From positions 2,852,001 to 2,916,000 of the forward strand of contig NZ_CP011112.1 in the NCBI RefSeq assembly GCF_001190945.1: a stretch of DNA of 64,000 nt, written 5' to 3'. Numbering within the stretch: the first letter of the stretch is position 1; each line of letters begins with the position of its first letter. Shown in pieces: positions 47,157-56,835 of the stretch. Under the pieces are notes generated by a model that was given only the letters and a program-made list of their open reading frames with translations, was not told the origin of the DNA and did no database searches. The position numbers were made by a program, and so were the translations under genes. The DNA comes from Luteipulveratus mongoliensis (GTDB taxonomy: Bacteria; Actinomycetota; Actinomycetes; Actinomycetales; Dermatophilaceae).

Positions 47157-48250
47157 TGGACATGAGCACAGCAGACACCGAGACCTCGGACACGGTGGTC
47201 CATCCCCGACGTGGCGGCCCGCGCGAGGCACTGCTCGAGGTCACCGACCTGGTCAAGCACTACCCGGTCAAGGAGTACAACGGCCTCTTTCCGGCCAACA
47301 AGAGCGTTCGCGCTGTTGACGGCGTCTCGTTCGACGTCGCGCCTGGCGAGACACTCGGCTTGGTGGGGGAGTCCGGTTGCGGCAAGACGACAACTGGCCG
47401 CCTGGTCACCCGACTGCTCGAGCCGACGTCCGGCTCGATCAAGTTCGACGGCCAGGAGATCGGCCATGCCAAGGAGCGGGCGCTACGGCCCCTGCGCCGT
47501 GACATGCAGCTGATCTTCCAGGACCCGTACCAGTCGCTGAACCCGCGGCAGACGGTCAACACGATCATCAGCACGCCCCTGGAGATCCACAACTTGGTCC
47601 CCAAGGACAAGCGCAAGGCCAGGGTCCAGGAACTGCTTGAGCTGGTCGGCCTCAACCCGGAGCACATCAACCGGTACCCGAACGAGTTCTCGGGCGGCCA
47701 GCGGCAGCGCATCGGGATCGCGCGAGCGCTGGCCGTCGAGCCGCGGCTGATCGTCGCTGACGAGCCGGTCTCCGCGCTCGACGTCTCGATCCAGGCGCAG
47801 GTGATGAACCTGCTCGAGAAGCTGCGGCGTGAGCTGAACCTGGCGTTCGTGTTCGTGGCGCACGACCTCGGTGTCGTTCGGCACTTCTGTGACCGGGTCG
47901 CGGTGATGTACCTCGGCAAGATCATGGAGGTCGGTGACCGCGAGGACATCTACGAGGCCCCGCAGCACCCGTACACCCAGGCTCTGCTGTCCGCGGCCCC
48001 TGACCTCAACGTCGTGCGCGGCGCTGAGCCGAAGGAGCGCATCAGGCTGGAGGGCGATGTACCGAGCCCGATCAATCCGCCGAGTGGATGCCGCTTCCGC
48101 ACCCGCTGCTGGAAGGCGCAGGAGATCTGCTCGCAGGAGGAGCCGGTCCTGCAGATCAAGACCGGGGCCCGCGAAGGCCACAGCATCGCCTGCCACTTCC
48201 CGGAGATCAAGGACGACCTGACCGCGACGTTGGAGGACACTCCCGTCTAG
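47156..48250 (+). CDS. Peptide ABC transporter ATPase, DppF type
   Basis: 364 residues. Walker [13 protein letters not shown], signature [15 protein letters not shown], Walker [16 protein letters not shown]-loop FVAHDLGVV, and C-terminal Cys-rich [20 protein letters not shown] overlap with the DppD-type gene; GTG 47153 is an alternative start. Last gene of the transporter operon. Confidence 0.94.
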   Translation: MDMSTADTETSDTVVHPRRGGPREALLEVTDLVKHYPVKEYNGLFPANKSVRAVDGVSFDVAPGETLGLVGESGCGKTTTGRLVTRLLEPTSGSIKFDGQEIGHAKERALRPLRRDMQLIFQDPYQSLNPRQTVNTIISTPLEIHNLVPKDKRKARVQELLELVGLNPEHINRYPNEFSGGQRQRIGIARALAVEPRLIVADEPVSALDVSIQAQVMNLLEKLRRELNLAFVFVAHDLGVVRHFCDRVAVMYLGKIMEVGDREDIYEAPQHPYTQALLSAAPDLNVVRGAEPKERIRLEGDVPSPINPPSGCRFRTRCWKAQEICSQEEPVLQIKTGAREGHSIACHFPEIKDDLTATLEDTPV

Positions 48251-48336
48251 TCGGATCAACCCGAAACAGATGTCGGTGCGCACGGCCCTCAACGGTAGGG
48301 TCGTGCGCATCGATGTGTCCTGCAAGAGGAGAGTCA

Positions 48337-48417
48337 GTGAGCGTTCTGCTGGGTGAGTGCACCCGGATGGTCAGGCGAGCTATCCAGGGCCGATCGGCCC
48401 TGCCTCCGACGCCCTGA
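48337..48417 (+). CDS. Possible 26-residue leader ORF upstream of alaS
   Basis: GTG at 48337 with AGAGGAGA 4-5 bases upstream, stop TGA at 48415. The product begins VSVLLGECTRM and ends ALPPTP. Inside it is an 18-base perfect palindrome, CAGGGCCGA-TCGGCCCTG (48385-48402). Whether it is translated is unknown; it could be a regulatory leader for alaS (64 bases downstream) or a coincidence of a good ribosome binding site. Confidence 0.35.
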   Translation: MSVLLGECTRMVRRAIQGRSALPPTP

Positions 48418-48481
48418 CCCTCCGCCGGCGCTGATGCCGGCTGCGCAGCTGGTGCTGCGCCCGAACGATGAAGGAACCCTC

Positions 48482-51202
48482 ATGGAGACCGCTGAGATCC
48501 GCCGCCGCTGGCTGCGCTACTTCGAGAGCAAGGGCCACTCGGTCGTGCCGAGCGCCCCGCTGATCTATGACGACCCCAACCTGCTGTTCGTCAACGCCGG
48601 CATGGTGCCGTTCAAGCCCTACTTCCTCGGTCAGCAGACCCCGCCCTGGGAGCGCGCGACCAGTGTGCAGAAGTGTGTGCGGACCGGCGACATCGACGAG
48701 GTCGGCAAGACCTCCCGTCACGGCACGTTCTTCCAGATGAACGGCAACTTCTCCTTCGGCGACTACTTCAAGCGCGGCGCCATCGAGATGGCCTGGGAGC
48801 TGTTGACGACGCCTCAGCCAGACGGTGGATACGGACTGGACGCGGATCGCCTCTGGCCGACCGTCTTCAAGGACGACGACGAGGCGTACGCCTTGTGGCG
48901 CGACGTGATCGGCATCCCGGAGGCGCGGATCACCCGGCGCGACGAGAACGACAACTACTGGCACATGGGCGTAGCGGGTCCCGGTGGTCCGAGCTCGGAG
49001 ATCTTTGTCGACCGCGGTCCCGAGTACGGCGTCGAGGGCGGGCCGGCGGTCGATGAGGACCGCTACATGGAGATCTGGAACCTCGTCTTCATGCAGTACG
49101 AGCTCTCCGCAGTGCGCAGCAAGGCGGACTTCGACGTGGCGGGCGAGCTGCCCGCGCGCAACGTCGACACGGGAATGGGCCTGGAGCGCATCGCCTCGCT
49201 GCTGCAAGGCGTCGACAACCTGTACGAGATCGATGAGGTCTTCCCGGTGCTGGACCGTGCCGCGGAGATGACGGGCAAGAAGTACGGCGCTCACTCCGGG
49301 CCGGACGCGGCGCACAGCCACCCGGACGACATCCACCTGCGGGTGGTGGCCGATCACGTGCGTTCGTCGCTGATGCTGATCGGTGACGGGGTCACGCCGG
49401 GCAACGAGGGGCGCGGCTACGTGCTGCGCCGGATGCTGCGGCGCGCGGTGCGGGCGATGCGTCTGCTCGGTTATGCGGACAAGGCGCTCCCGGAGCTGCT
49501 TCCGATCAGCATGGACCGGATGAAGGCGTCCTACCCCGAGCTGGAGACCGACTTCGCGCGGATCAGCCAGATCGCCTATGCCGAGGAGGAGGCGTTCCGT
49601 CGCACCCTGGAGTCCGGGACGACCATCCTCGACACCGCGGTGACCAAGGCCAAGCAGACGCAGGCGTCGACCGGTGACCAGGGGCCGGCGCGGCTGTCGG
49701 GTGCTCAGGCGTTCCAGCTGCACGACACCTACGGATTCCCGATCGACCTGACGCTGGAGATGGCGTCCGAGCACGGTGTCGAGGTCGATGAGCCGGGCTT
49801 CCGCCGGCTCATGCAGGAGCAGCGCGACCGGGCCAAGGCGGACGCCAAGTCCAAGAAGTCGGTTCACGGCACCACCGAGGTGTGGAAGGACCTGCGCGGC
49901 CTCGGCGCGACGGACTTCCTGGCCTACGAGGCGCTGACCACCGAGGCCAACGTGCGTGGCCTCGTCCAGGACGGCGCCATTGTCGAGGAGCTGGAGACCG
50001 GCGCGGTCGGCCAGGTCGTGCTCGACCGGACGACGTTCTACGCCGAGTCCGGCGGTCAGGTCGCGGACGAAGGTCTCATCAGGACCTCGGGCGGTCTGCT
50101 CAAGGTGGTCGACGTGCAGCGGCCGGTGAAGGGTCTGGTCGTGCACACCGTCGAGGTCGCCGAGGGCTCGATCCGCAACGGTGCTGCGGTGCAGGCCGAG
50201 GTCGACTCGGAGTGGCGGCTGTCCGCATGCCAGGCGCACTCAGGCACACACGTGATCCACGCGGCCCTGCGAGAGGTGCTCGGCCCGTCGGCGCTGCAGT
50301 CCGGCTCCTACAACAAGCCGGGCTACCTCCGCCTCGACTTCGCCTGGAACCAGGGGCTTTCCGCGGAGACGCGGAGCGAGATCGAGGAGGTCGCCAACCG
50401 CGCCTTGCGCCACGACCTGCCGGTCTCCGCGGCGTACATGACGCTGCCGGAGGCGCGTGACCTCGGCGCGCTGGCGTTGTTCGGCGAGACCTATGACGAG
50501 CAGGTCCGTGTGGTTGAGATCGGCGGTTCCTGGTCGCGCGAGCTCTGTGGTGGCACGCACGTCCAGCACTCGTCCCAGGTGGGTGCACTCACGCTGACCG
50601 GTGAGGCGTCGGTGGGTTCGGGCGTACGCCGCGTCGAGGCCTTCGTGGGTCTCGAGGCGTTGCGCTACCTCGCCAAGGAACGTGCTCTCGTCGCCGAGAT
50701 CAGCCAGCTGGTGAAGGCACAGCCCGCTGAGCTGACGGATCGGATCGGTGACCTGCTGACGCGGGTCAAGGACGCCGAGCGTGAGGTGGCCGGCTTGCGT
50801 CAGCAGCAGGTCCTCGCTCAGGCCGGTGCGTTGGCGAACAAGGCGACCGATGTGTTCGGCGTGCGCTACATCGGGCATGACGCCGGCGAGCTGGGCGGTG
50901 ACGACGTACGCAGCCTGGTGCTCGACCTGCGGTCACGGCTGGGCGACGGTACGCCCTCCGTCGTGGCTGTCGCGGCGACGGCCAAGGGCCGTCCGGTGGT
51001 GGTCATCGGTACGAATGCGCTGGCCCGCGAGTGGGGCGTACGGGCCGGCGACCTGGTGAAGATCGCGGCCTCGACGCTCGGCGGCGGTGGTGGCGGCAAG
51101 CCCGATCTCGCACAGGGTGGTGGCACGGATGCGTCGAAGGTGACCGAGGCGCTGCAGCGCGTCGAGCACACCGTCGGCGAGACCGTGACCGCGGGTCGCT
51201 GA
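48482..51202 (+). CDS. alaS: Alanyl-tRNA synthetase
   Basis: 906 residues. Class II core: TAEIRRRWLRYFESKGH, FFQMNGNFSFGDYFKRGAI and GRGYVLRRMLRRAVR. The editing domain has HSGTHVIHAAL and the zinc-site CGGTHV. The C-terminal DHHA1-type domain ends GGGGGGKPDLAQGGG. ATG 48482 with AAGGAA upstream; the frame is also open from 48353, without similarity. ruvX follows within 1 base. Confidence 0.97.
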   Translation: METAEIRRRWLRYFESKGHSVVPSAPLIYDDPNLLFVNAGMVPFKPYFLGQQTPPWERATSVQKCVRTGDIDEVGKTSRHGTFFQMNGNFSFGDYFKRGAIEMAWELLTTPQPDGGYGLDADRLWPTVFKDDDEAYALWRDVIGIPEARITRRDENDNYWHMGVAGPGGPSSEIFVDRGPEYGVEGGPAVDEDRYMEIWNLVFMQYELSAVRSKADFDVAGELPARNVDTGMGLERIASLLQGVDNLYEIDEVFPVLDRAAEMTGKKYGAHSGPDAAHSHPDDIHLRVVADHVRSSLMLIGDGVTPGNEGRGYVLRRMLRRAVRAMRLLGYADKALPELLPISMDRMKASYPELETDFARISQIAYAEEEAFRRTLESGTTILDTAVTKAKQTQASTGDQGPARLSGAQAFQLHDTYGFPIDLTLEMASEHGVEVDEPGFRRLMQEQRDRAKADAKSKKSVHGTTEVWKDLRGLGATDFLAYEALTTEANVRGLVQDGAIVEELETGAVGQVVLDRTTFYAESGGQVADEGLIRTSGGLLKVVDVQRPVKGLVVHTVEVAEGSIRNGAAVQAEVDSEWRLSACQAHSGTHVIHAALREVLGPSALQSGSYNKPGYLRLDFAWNQGLSAETRSEIEEVANRALRHDLPVSAAYMTLPEARDLGALALFGETYDEQVRVVEIGGSWSRELCGGTHVQHSSQVGALTLTGEASVGSGVRRVEAFVGLEALRYLAKERALVAEISQLVKAQPAELTDRIGDLLTRVKDAEREVAGLRQQQVLAQAGALANKATDVFGVRYIGHDAGELGGDDVRSLVLDLRSRLGDGTPSVVAVAATAKGRPVVVIGTNALAREWGVRAGDLVKIAASTLGGGGGGKPDLAQGGGTDASKVTEALQRVEHTVGETVTAGR

Positions 51203-51203
51203 G

Positions 51204-51710
51204 GTGCGTCACGGTGTCCGGCTCGGGGTCGACGTGGGCAGTGTCCGCGTCGGCCTCGCGGCCTGTGACGCCGAGGGTGTGCTGGCCACTCCGGTGGCCA
51301 CCGTGCCGCGTCGGCCCTCCGACCGTTCCGACGTCGTGGCGATCGCGCAGGAAGCGCGTGAGCGCGAGGCGATCGAGATCGTGGTCGGCCTGCCCCGATC
51401 CCTGTCCGGCGACGAGGGCGCGGCGGCGCAGGCCGCTCGGGAGTGGGCGAAGGCTCTGCAGGCGGAGCTGTCCGGCGTCCCGATCCGCCTCGTCGACGAA
51501 CGACTGACCACGGTCGATGCCCACCGGGCACTGCGCGAGAGCGGCGTCTCCGGGCGCGATCAGCGTTCGCGCGTGGATCAGCAGGCGGCCGTGCTGATCT
51601 TGCAGGTTGCGCTTGACTCGGAGCGCCGATCAGGACAGCCTTCCGGAGAGCTCCTGGGGGGACGAAAGCCACGGGCGCGCCGGGCCCGTGCAGCGGAAGG
51701 TCAAGGATGA
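51204..51710 (+). CDS. ruvX: RuvX/YqgF Holliday-junction-resolvase-like nuclease
   Basis: 168 residues, RNase H-like fold. LGVDVGSVRVGLAACD contains the first catalytic Asp, VVGLPRSLSGDEG and VDERLTTVDAHRAL the Glu region, and RSRVDQQAAVLILQ the last Asp. Family members process pre-16S rRNA. GTG at 51204; an Arg-rich tail overlaps mltG by 4 bases. Confidence 0.92.
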   Translation: MRHGVRLGVDVGSVRVGLAACDAEGVLATPVATVPRRPSDRSDVVAIAQEAREREAIEIVVGLPRSLSGDEGAAAQAAREWAKALQAELSGVPIRLVDERLTTVDAHRALRESGVSGRDQRSRVDQQAAVLILQVALDSERRSGQPSGELLGGRKPRARRARAAEGQG

Positions 51711-53017
51711 ACGAGCCCCACCTGAGCGACTCGATCTTCGGAGGCGGCTCGGACCCTTCGGATCCGAGTGCGGCGCGCCCGAAGGGTGAGAGTGCGCCCT
51801 CCCATGACCCGGTTCGTCTGCCTGAGGCCCCACCCGCATCACGGAAGGCTGCGCGCGAGCGCGAGGCCGCACGGGAGCGTGAGCAGACGGGCAGCCGCCG
51901 GGCCGCCCGTGCTGAGCGGACGCGCGCGCCCCGGACGTACGACGAGGTCAAGCCGCGCCGCCGCAAGCCATGGCTACCGCTTCTGATGGCGTTCGTCCTG
52001 GTCTTCGGTGGTGGCGCCGTGGCCTACAAGACCCTCGGACTGCACATGCCGTCGTTGGGCGGCGGCAGCGAGGGCGGCGGCGACTTCGCCGGCGAGGGCA
52101 GTGGTGTGGCCAAGATCGTGGTCCGTCGCGGAGACACGGGCAGCGATATCGGAGCGACCTTGGAGCAGGCCGGTGTGGTCAAGTCCGGTCGGACCTTCGC
52201 GCGTGCGTTTGCCGCTGAGCACGACGCAGCAGGGCTGCAGCCGGGGACTTACACACTGCGCAAGCAGATGAGCTCCGCGTCGGCGCTGTCGCTCATGCTC
52301 GATCCGAAGAGTCACGTCGGAGACGGCGTGACCGTTCCCGAGGGATTGTGGGCGCAGGAGGTCTACGCCCGGCTGAGCAAGGGCACGGGCGTGCCACTGG
52401 CCGATTACGCCAAGGTCGACCCCAAACAGCTCGGGCTCCCAGCCGCTGCGGGCGGGCAGGTCGAGGGCTACCTGTTCCCATCGACGTACGAGTTCCCGGA
52501 CAAGGCGACTGCGACCGACCAGCTGCGGACGATGGTGACCGAGTTCAAGCGCCGTACTGCATCGCTCAACATCCCGGCCGGTCAGGAGCAGCGCGTGATG
52601 ACGATCGCGAGCGTGGTGCAGGCAGAGTCGAAGCTCGGGGAGGACGGCCCCAAGGTGGCGCGGGTGATCGAGAACCGACTGCGGCCCAACCCGGCCACCA
52701 ACGGTCGCCTGCAGATGGACTCGACGGTCCACTACATGCTGCGCAAACGCGGCACTGTGACCACGACCGACAAGCAGCGGCAGAGCACGAGCCCGTACAA
52801 CACGTACGTACATCCGGGCCTGCCGCCGGCACCGGTCGACAGCCCAGGGCTCGAGGCGATCCAGGCTGCGTTGCAGCCGACGCCCGGCAACTGGCTCTAC
52901 TTCGTCACAGTCAACCTGAGCACGGGCGAGACCCGGTTTGCGGCAACCCTGCCGGAGCACAACAAGAATGTCGCTGTGTTCCAGGCCTGGTGCAAGGCCA
53001 ACCCGGGCAAGTGCTGA
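51707..53017 (+). CDS. mltG: Endolytic murein transglycosylase MltG
   Basis: 436 residues. The N-terminal cytoplasmic part (about 85 residues) is charged and disordered, a single membrane segment lies near residues 86-106 (PWLPLLMAFVLVFGGGAVAY), then LysM-like and YceG catalytic domains. The catalytic Glu is in TIASVVQAESK; LQMDSTVHYML and YNTYVHPGLPPAPVDSPG are family motifs. It cleaves nascent peptidoglycan strands. Confidence 0.94.
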   Translation: MNEPHLSDSIFGGGSDPSDPSAARPKGESAPSHDPVRLPEAPPASRKAAREREAAREREQTGSRRAARAERTRAPRTYDEVKPRRRKPWLPLLMAFVLVFGGGAVAYKTLGLHMPSLGGGSEGGGDFAGEGSGVAKIVVRRGDTGSDIGATLEQAGVVKSGRTFARAFAAEHDAAGLQPGTYTLRKQMSSASALSLMLDPKSHVGDGVTVPEGLWAQEVYARLSKGTGVPLADYAKVDPKQLGLPAAAGGQVEGYLFPSTYEFPDKATATDQLRTMVTEFKRRTASLNIPAGQEQRVMTIASVVQAESKLGEDGPKVARVIENRLRPNPATNGRLQMDSTVHYMLRKRGTVTTTDKQRQSTSPYNTYVHPGLPPAPVDSPGLEAIQAALQPTPGNWLYFVTVNLSTGETRFAATLPEHNKNVAVFQAWCKANPGKC

Positions 53018-53859
53018 GCCACTGTCGGGCAGCCGTTCTGGGGTCACCGATCGATCACTCCCTGTCGCCGCTGCTGCACCGGGCGGCGTACGCCAGCTGT
53101 GGTCTGGCCCCCGAGTGGACGTACGACGCCTACGAGGTCAGGCGCGGTGGGCTGGCCGACTTCGTGGAGGGTTTGGGCCCGCAGTGGCGCGGACTGTCGG
53201 TGACTATGCCGCTGAAGGAAGAGGTGCTCAACGCAGCCGCCGACTCTTCGAGCCTCGCCCTGCAGGTCGGCGCTGCCAACACCTTGGTACGCCAGGGCGA
53301 CGGCTCCTGGCGTGGTGAGAACACCGACGTCGAGGGCATCCGAGCGGCGCTCCAGGATGCGGGGGTCGGGCGCGAGCGGCCTCCCGTGACCGCCGCGGTG
53401 ATCGGCTCCGGCGCCACCGCTCGCTCGGTCCTCGCAGCGCTCGCCGCGCTGGGGGTACAGCAGGTGACGTTCGTGGTCCGTGACCAGGCCCGGGAGAGCA
53501 CGCTCGCGCAAGCCCGCGATCACGGGTTGAAGTCGGACGTCGTGCACGAAGCCGACAACCCGGCGGGCTGGGTCGGCGCCGACGTGCTCGTCAGTACGAC
53601 GCCGGCTGGGGCTGCCGACCGAGTGGCCCAGACGTTGGTGGACGCGCAGCCCGCACCCGAGGGCCAGATCGCCCTGGATGTGGTCTACGCGGACTGGCCG
53701 ACGACCTTCGCCAGCTCCTGCGAGGCCCGGGGTGTCCGGGTGGTCGGAGGTATCGAGATGCTGATCCATCAGGCTGCCGCTCAGTTCACCTTGATGACTG
53801 GTCGACCCGCTCCCCTGGAGGAGATGCAGCGCGTGGGCCGGGCGGCCGTCTCAGGCTGA
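53011..53859 (+). CDS. aroE: Shikimate dehydrogenase
   Basis: 282 residues. Substrate-binding [17 protein letters not shown], catalytic Lys in [15 protein letters not shown] and the NADP-type [15 protein letters not shown]. Start GTG 53011 overlaps the end of mltG by 7 bases. Reduces 3-dehydroshikimate to shikimate. First gene of an aroE-aroC-aroK-aroB run. Confidence 0.94.
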   Translation: MLSHCRAAVLGSPIDHSLSPLLHRAAYASCGLAPEWTYDAYEVRRGGLADFVEGLGPQWRGLSVTMPLKEEVLNAAADSSSLALQVGAANTLVRQGDGSWRGENTDVEGIRAALQDAGVGRERPPVTAAVIGSGATARSVLAALAALGVQQVTFVVRDQARESTLAQARDHGLKSDVVHEADNPAGWVGADVLVSTTPAGAADRVAQTLVDAQPAPEGQIALDVVYADWPTTFASSCEARGVRVVGGIEMLIHQAAAQFTLMTGRPAPLEEMQRVGRAAVSG

Positions 53860-53905
53860 GGGCCTCGCCGCGGTCCGCCTCGCCGCGCGTGGCAGGATCG
53901 CGGGC

Positions 53906-55126
53906 ATGCTGCGTTGGTTGACCGCTGGTGAGTCGCACGGACCGGCCCTGGTGGCGGTGCTGGAGGGCCTCCCGGCCGGAGTCGAGCTCGGCACCGCCGA
54001 CATCCAGGACGCGCTGGCTCGTCGACGGCTGGGCTACGGTCGCGGAGCGCGGATGTCGTTCGAGAAGGACCAGGTGTCCCTGCTCGGTGGATTCCGGCAC
54101 GGACGTTCCCTGGGTTCGCCGGTTGCAATCCAGGTCGCCAACACCGAGTGGCCCAAGTGGCAGGCCGTGATGAGTCCGGACGCCGTGGACCAGGGTGCCC
54201 TTGATGCAGCGAACGACGTGGGCGCCGAGAAGGAACTGGCGCGCAACCGCCCGCTCACCCGACCGCGGCCCGGTCACGCTGACCTCGTCGGGATGCAGAA
54301 GTACGGGTTCGACGAGGCCAGGCCGATCCTCGAGCGTGCGTCCGCGCGTGAGACGGCAGCCCGCGTCGCGCTGGGTGAAGTGGCTGCACGATTCCTGGAG
54401 CAGGCGTACGGCATCCGCCTGGTCTCCCACACCGTGGCGATCGGCGAGGCAGGCGTTGCTGACGACGCGGCACTCCCTGGGCCGGACGACGTGGATCGGC
54501 TCGACGCCGATCCGGTCCGGACGCTCGACGTCGATGGGTCGGCCGCGATGGTCGCCGCCGTGGATGCGGCCAAGAAAGACGGCGACACGCTGGGCGGGGT
54601 CGTCGAGGTGCTCGCCTACGGACTGCCACCCGGTCTGGGCTCACACGTGCACTGGGACCGCCGTCTGGACTCACGTCTGGCCGGCGCCCTCATGAGCGTG
54701 CAGGCGATCAAGGGTGTCGAGGTGGGTGACGGGTTCCGGACGGCTGCGCGTCCCGGCTCGGCGGCGCACGACGAGATCGTGCGGTCCGACGGGATCATCC
54801 GCCGTGAGACCAATCGCGCCGGCGGCACCGAGGGCGGCATGTCGACGGGTGAGCCGCTGCGGGTGCGCGCGGCGATGAAGCCCATCAGCACCGTGCCCCG
54901 GGCATTGCGCACCATCGACGTCGCGTCCGGCGAGGACGCGACGGCCATCCACCAGCGCTCCGACGTGTGTGCGGTGCCGGCCGCGGGTGTCGTCGCCGAG
55001 GCGATGGTCGCGCTGGTTCTTGCCGAGGCGTGCACGGAGAAGTTCGGCGGTGACTCGGTGGCCGAGACCCGTCGCAACTATGAGAGCTACCTCGCAGCGA
55101 TCCCGGAAGGGATGCGGTCGTGGTGA
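53906..55126 (+). CDS. aroC: Chorismate synthase
   Basis: 406 residues. N-terminal [23 protein letters not shown]-binding [26 protein letters not shown], and [20 protein letters not shown] are family signatures. Converts EPSP to chorismate. 46 bases after aroE; the stop overlaps aroK. Confidence 0.97.
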   Translation: MLRWLTAGESHGPALVAVLEGLPAGVELGTADIQDALARRRLGYGRGARMSFEKDQVSLLGGFRHGRSLGSPVAIQVANTEWPKWQAVMSPDAVDQGALDAANDVGAEKELARNRPLTRPRPGHADLVGMQKYGFDEARPILERASARETAARVALGEVAARFLEQAYGIRLVSHTVAIGEAGVADDAALPGPDDVDRLDADPVRTLDVDGSAAMVAAVDAAKKDGDTLGGVVEVLAYGLPPGLGSHVHWDRRLDSRLAGALMSVQAIKGVEVGDGFRTAARPGSAAHDEIVRSDGIIRRETNRAGGTEGGMSTGEPLRVRAAMKPISTVPRALRTIDVASGEDATAIHQRSDVCAVPAAGVVAEAMVALVLAEACTEKFGGDSVAETRRNYESYLAAIPEGMRSW

Positions 55127-55719
55127 GCGGCGAGGAGGAGGTAGCGCAGGGTGGGGGCGAGGTACCCGGCCGAAGCGAAGTCCGACCGAGCGCGACAGAC
55201 GGGGTGAGCCGGCCGCAGGTCGTACTCATCGGGCCGCCCGGATCGGGCAAGACCACCACCGGCCGCGCAGTGGCCGAACGCCTCGGTGTCGAGTTCCTCG
55301 ACACCGACGAGATGGTCGAGGAATCCGCAGGTCGATCCATCTCGGAGATCTTCGTCGAGGACGGCGAGCCGGCTTTCCGGGCGTTGGAGGCGGACGCCGT
55401 CATCACCGCGCTCTCGACCCACAGCGGCGTCCTCGCGCTGGGTGGTGGCGCACCGATGCAGGCCGCCGTTGCGCAAGCCCTTGGGGGGCACACGGTGGTG
55501 TTCCTCGACGTCACGATCACCGACGCTGCGCGTCGTATCGGTTTCGACGGCACGCGTCCGCTGCTTGCGGTCAACCCACGTGCCACCTGGACCCGACTGA
55601 TGACCCAGCGGCGACCGACGTACGAGCAGCTGGCCACCGTCTCGGTGGACACGGCCGGCAGATCTGCGGATGAGGTCGCCGACGACATCGTGGCCCGTCG
55701 ATCGAGCGAGGACGCGTGA
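55123..55719 (+). CDS. aroK: Shikimate kinase
   Basis: 198 residues from a GTG overlapping the aroC stop. The kinase domain starts near residue 30: Walker [21 protein letters not shown], shikimate-binding [10 protein letters not shown] and LALGGGAPM, and the lid [27 protein letters not shown] cited for its R-x3 pattern. The preceding 27 residues are low-complexity; GTG 55204 would give a normal 171-residue kinase but has a poor ribosome binding site. Confidence 0.93.
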   Translation: MSGEEEVAQGGGEVPGRSEVRPSATDGVSRPQVVLIGPPGSGKTTTGRAVAERLGVEFLDTDEMVEESAGRSISEIFVEDGEPAFRALEADAVITALSTHSGVLALGGGAPMQAAVAQALGGHTVVFLDVTITDAARRIGFDGTRPLLAVNPRATWTRLMTQRRPTYEQLATVSVDTAGRSADEVADDIVARRSSEDA

Positions 55720-56798
55720 CGCAGACACACACGATTTCCGTGGGTGGGGCGTACGACGTCGTCATCGGCGACGGGGTGTGGGACCGGCTGGTCGAGCTGA
55801 TCGGTGACCAGGCGCAACGGGTTCTGCTCGTGCACCCTCCGACGCTGCCGACGTACGCCGAGTCGGTGCGCGAGACTCTGACGGCTGCGGGGTACGACGT
55901 GGTGGTCGCCCCGGTGCCCGACGCGGAACGGGCCAAGACAGCTGAGGTCGCCGCGGGCCTGTGGCAGGTCCTTGGGCAGCACGGCTTCACGCGCACGGAT
56001 GCGGTGGTCGGTCTCGGCGGGGGAGCGACGACCGATCTTGCCGGCTTCGTCGCGGCGTCCTGGCTGCGCGGAGTTCCGGTGGTGCAGGTGCCGACCACGC
56101 TGCTCGGCATGGTCGACGCGGCGGTGGGCGGCAAGACCGGCATCAACACCGCGGAGGGCAAGAACCTTGTAGGGGCTTTCCACCCGCCCGTCGGGGTGCT
56201 GGCTGACCTCAGCACGTTGCGCACGCTGCCTCACGCCGACCTGGTGGCCGGGATGGCTGAGGTCGTGAAGTGCGGCTTCATCGCCGATCCCAGGATCCTG
56301 GAGCTCATCGAGGCCGACCCGACGGCAGCACTCGACGTCGATGGGCCGGTGCTGCGTGAGCTCGTCGAGCGGGCCGTCCAGGTGAAGGCGGACGTCGTGT
56401 CCCAGGACCTGCGCGAGTCGTCGCTGCGCGAGATCCTCAACTACGGCCACACGTTCGGGCACGCGATCGAGCAGGTCGAGCAGTATTCATGGCGCCATGG
56501 TGAGGCAGTCGCGGTCGGCATGGTCTATGTCGCCGAGCTCGCGCACGCAGCCGGGCTGCTGCCGGCCGACGACGTGGTGAGGCACCGCAGGGTGCTGACC
56601 TCGCTCGGCCTGCCGACGTCGTACGCCGGTGGTCGGTGGGAGGATCTGCTCGCCGCGATGCGGCGGGACAAGAAGACGCGAGGATCGCTGCTGCGCTTCG
56701 TCGCCCTCGAAGGTGTGGGGCGGCCCACCCGTCTCGAAGGGCCTGCGGACGCGCTCCTGCAGGGTGCCTACGCTGCGATCAGCGAGCATGTGTCCTGA
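55716..56798 (+). CDS. aroB: 3-Dehydroquinate synthase
   Basis: 360 residues. NAD-binding VVGLGGGATTDLAGFVAASW, substrate region PTTLLGMVDAAVGGKTGIN, and metal ligands in MAEVVKCGFI, LNYGHTFGHAIEQ and WRHGEAVAVGMVY. GTG overlaps aroK. Usually aroQ, a peptidase and efp come next in actinobacteria; here two unrelated genes intervene. Confidence 0.96.
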   Translation: MTQTHTISVGGAYDVVIGDGVWDRLVELIGDQAQRVLLVHPPTLPTYAESVRETLTAAGYDVVVAPVPDAERAKTAEVAAGLWQVLGQHGFTRTDAVVGLGGGATTDLAGFVAASWLRGVPVVQVPTTLLGMVDAAVGGKTGINTAEGKNLVGAFHPPVGVLADLSTLRTLPHADLVAGMAEVVKCGFIADPRILELIEADPTAALDVDGPVLRELVERAVQVKADVVSQDLRESSLREILNYGHTFGHAIEQVEQYSWRHGEAVAVGMVYVAELAHAAGLLPADDVVRHRRVLTSLGLPTSYAGGRWEDLLAAMRRDKKTRGSLLRFVALEGVGRPTRLEGPADALLQGAYAAISEHVS

Positions 56799-56835
56799 CT
56801 GACGAAGGGCTCGCGGATCATGGCTGACCGCCGAC

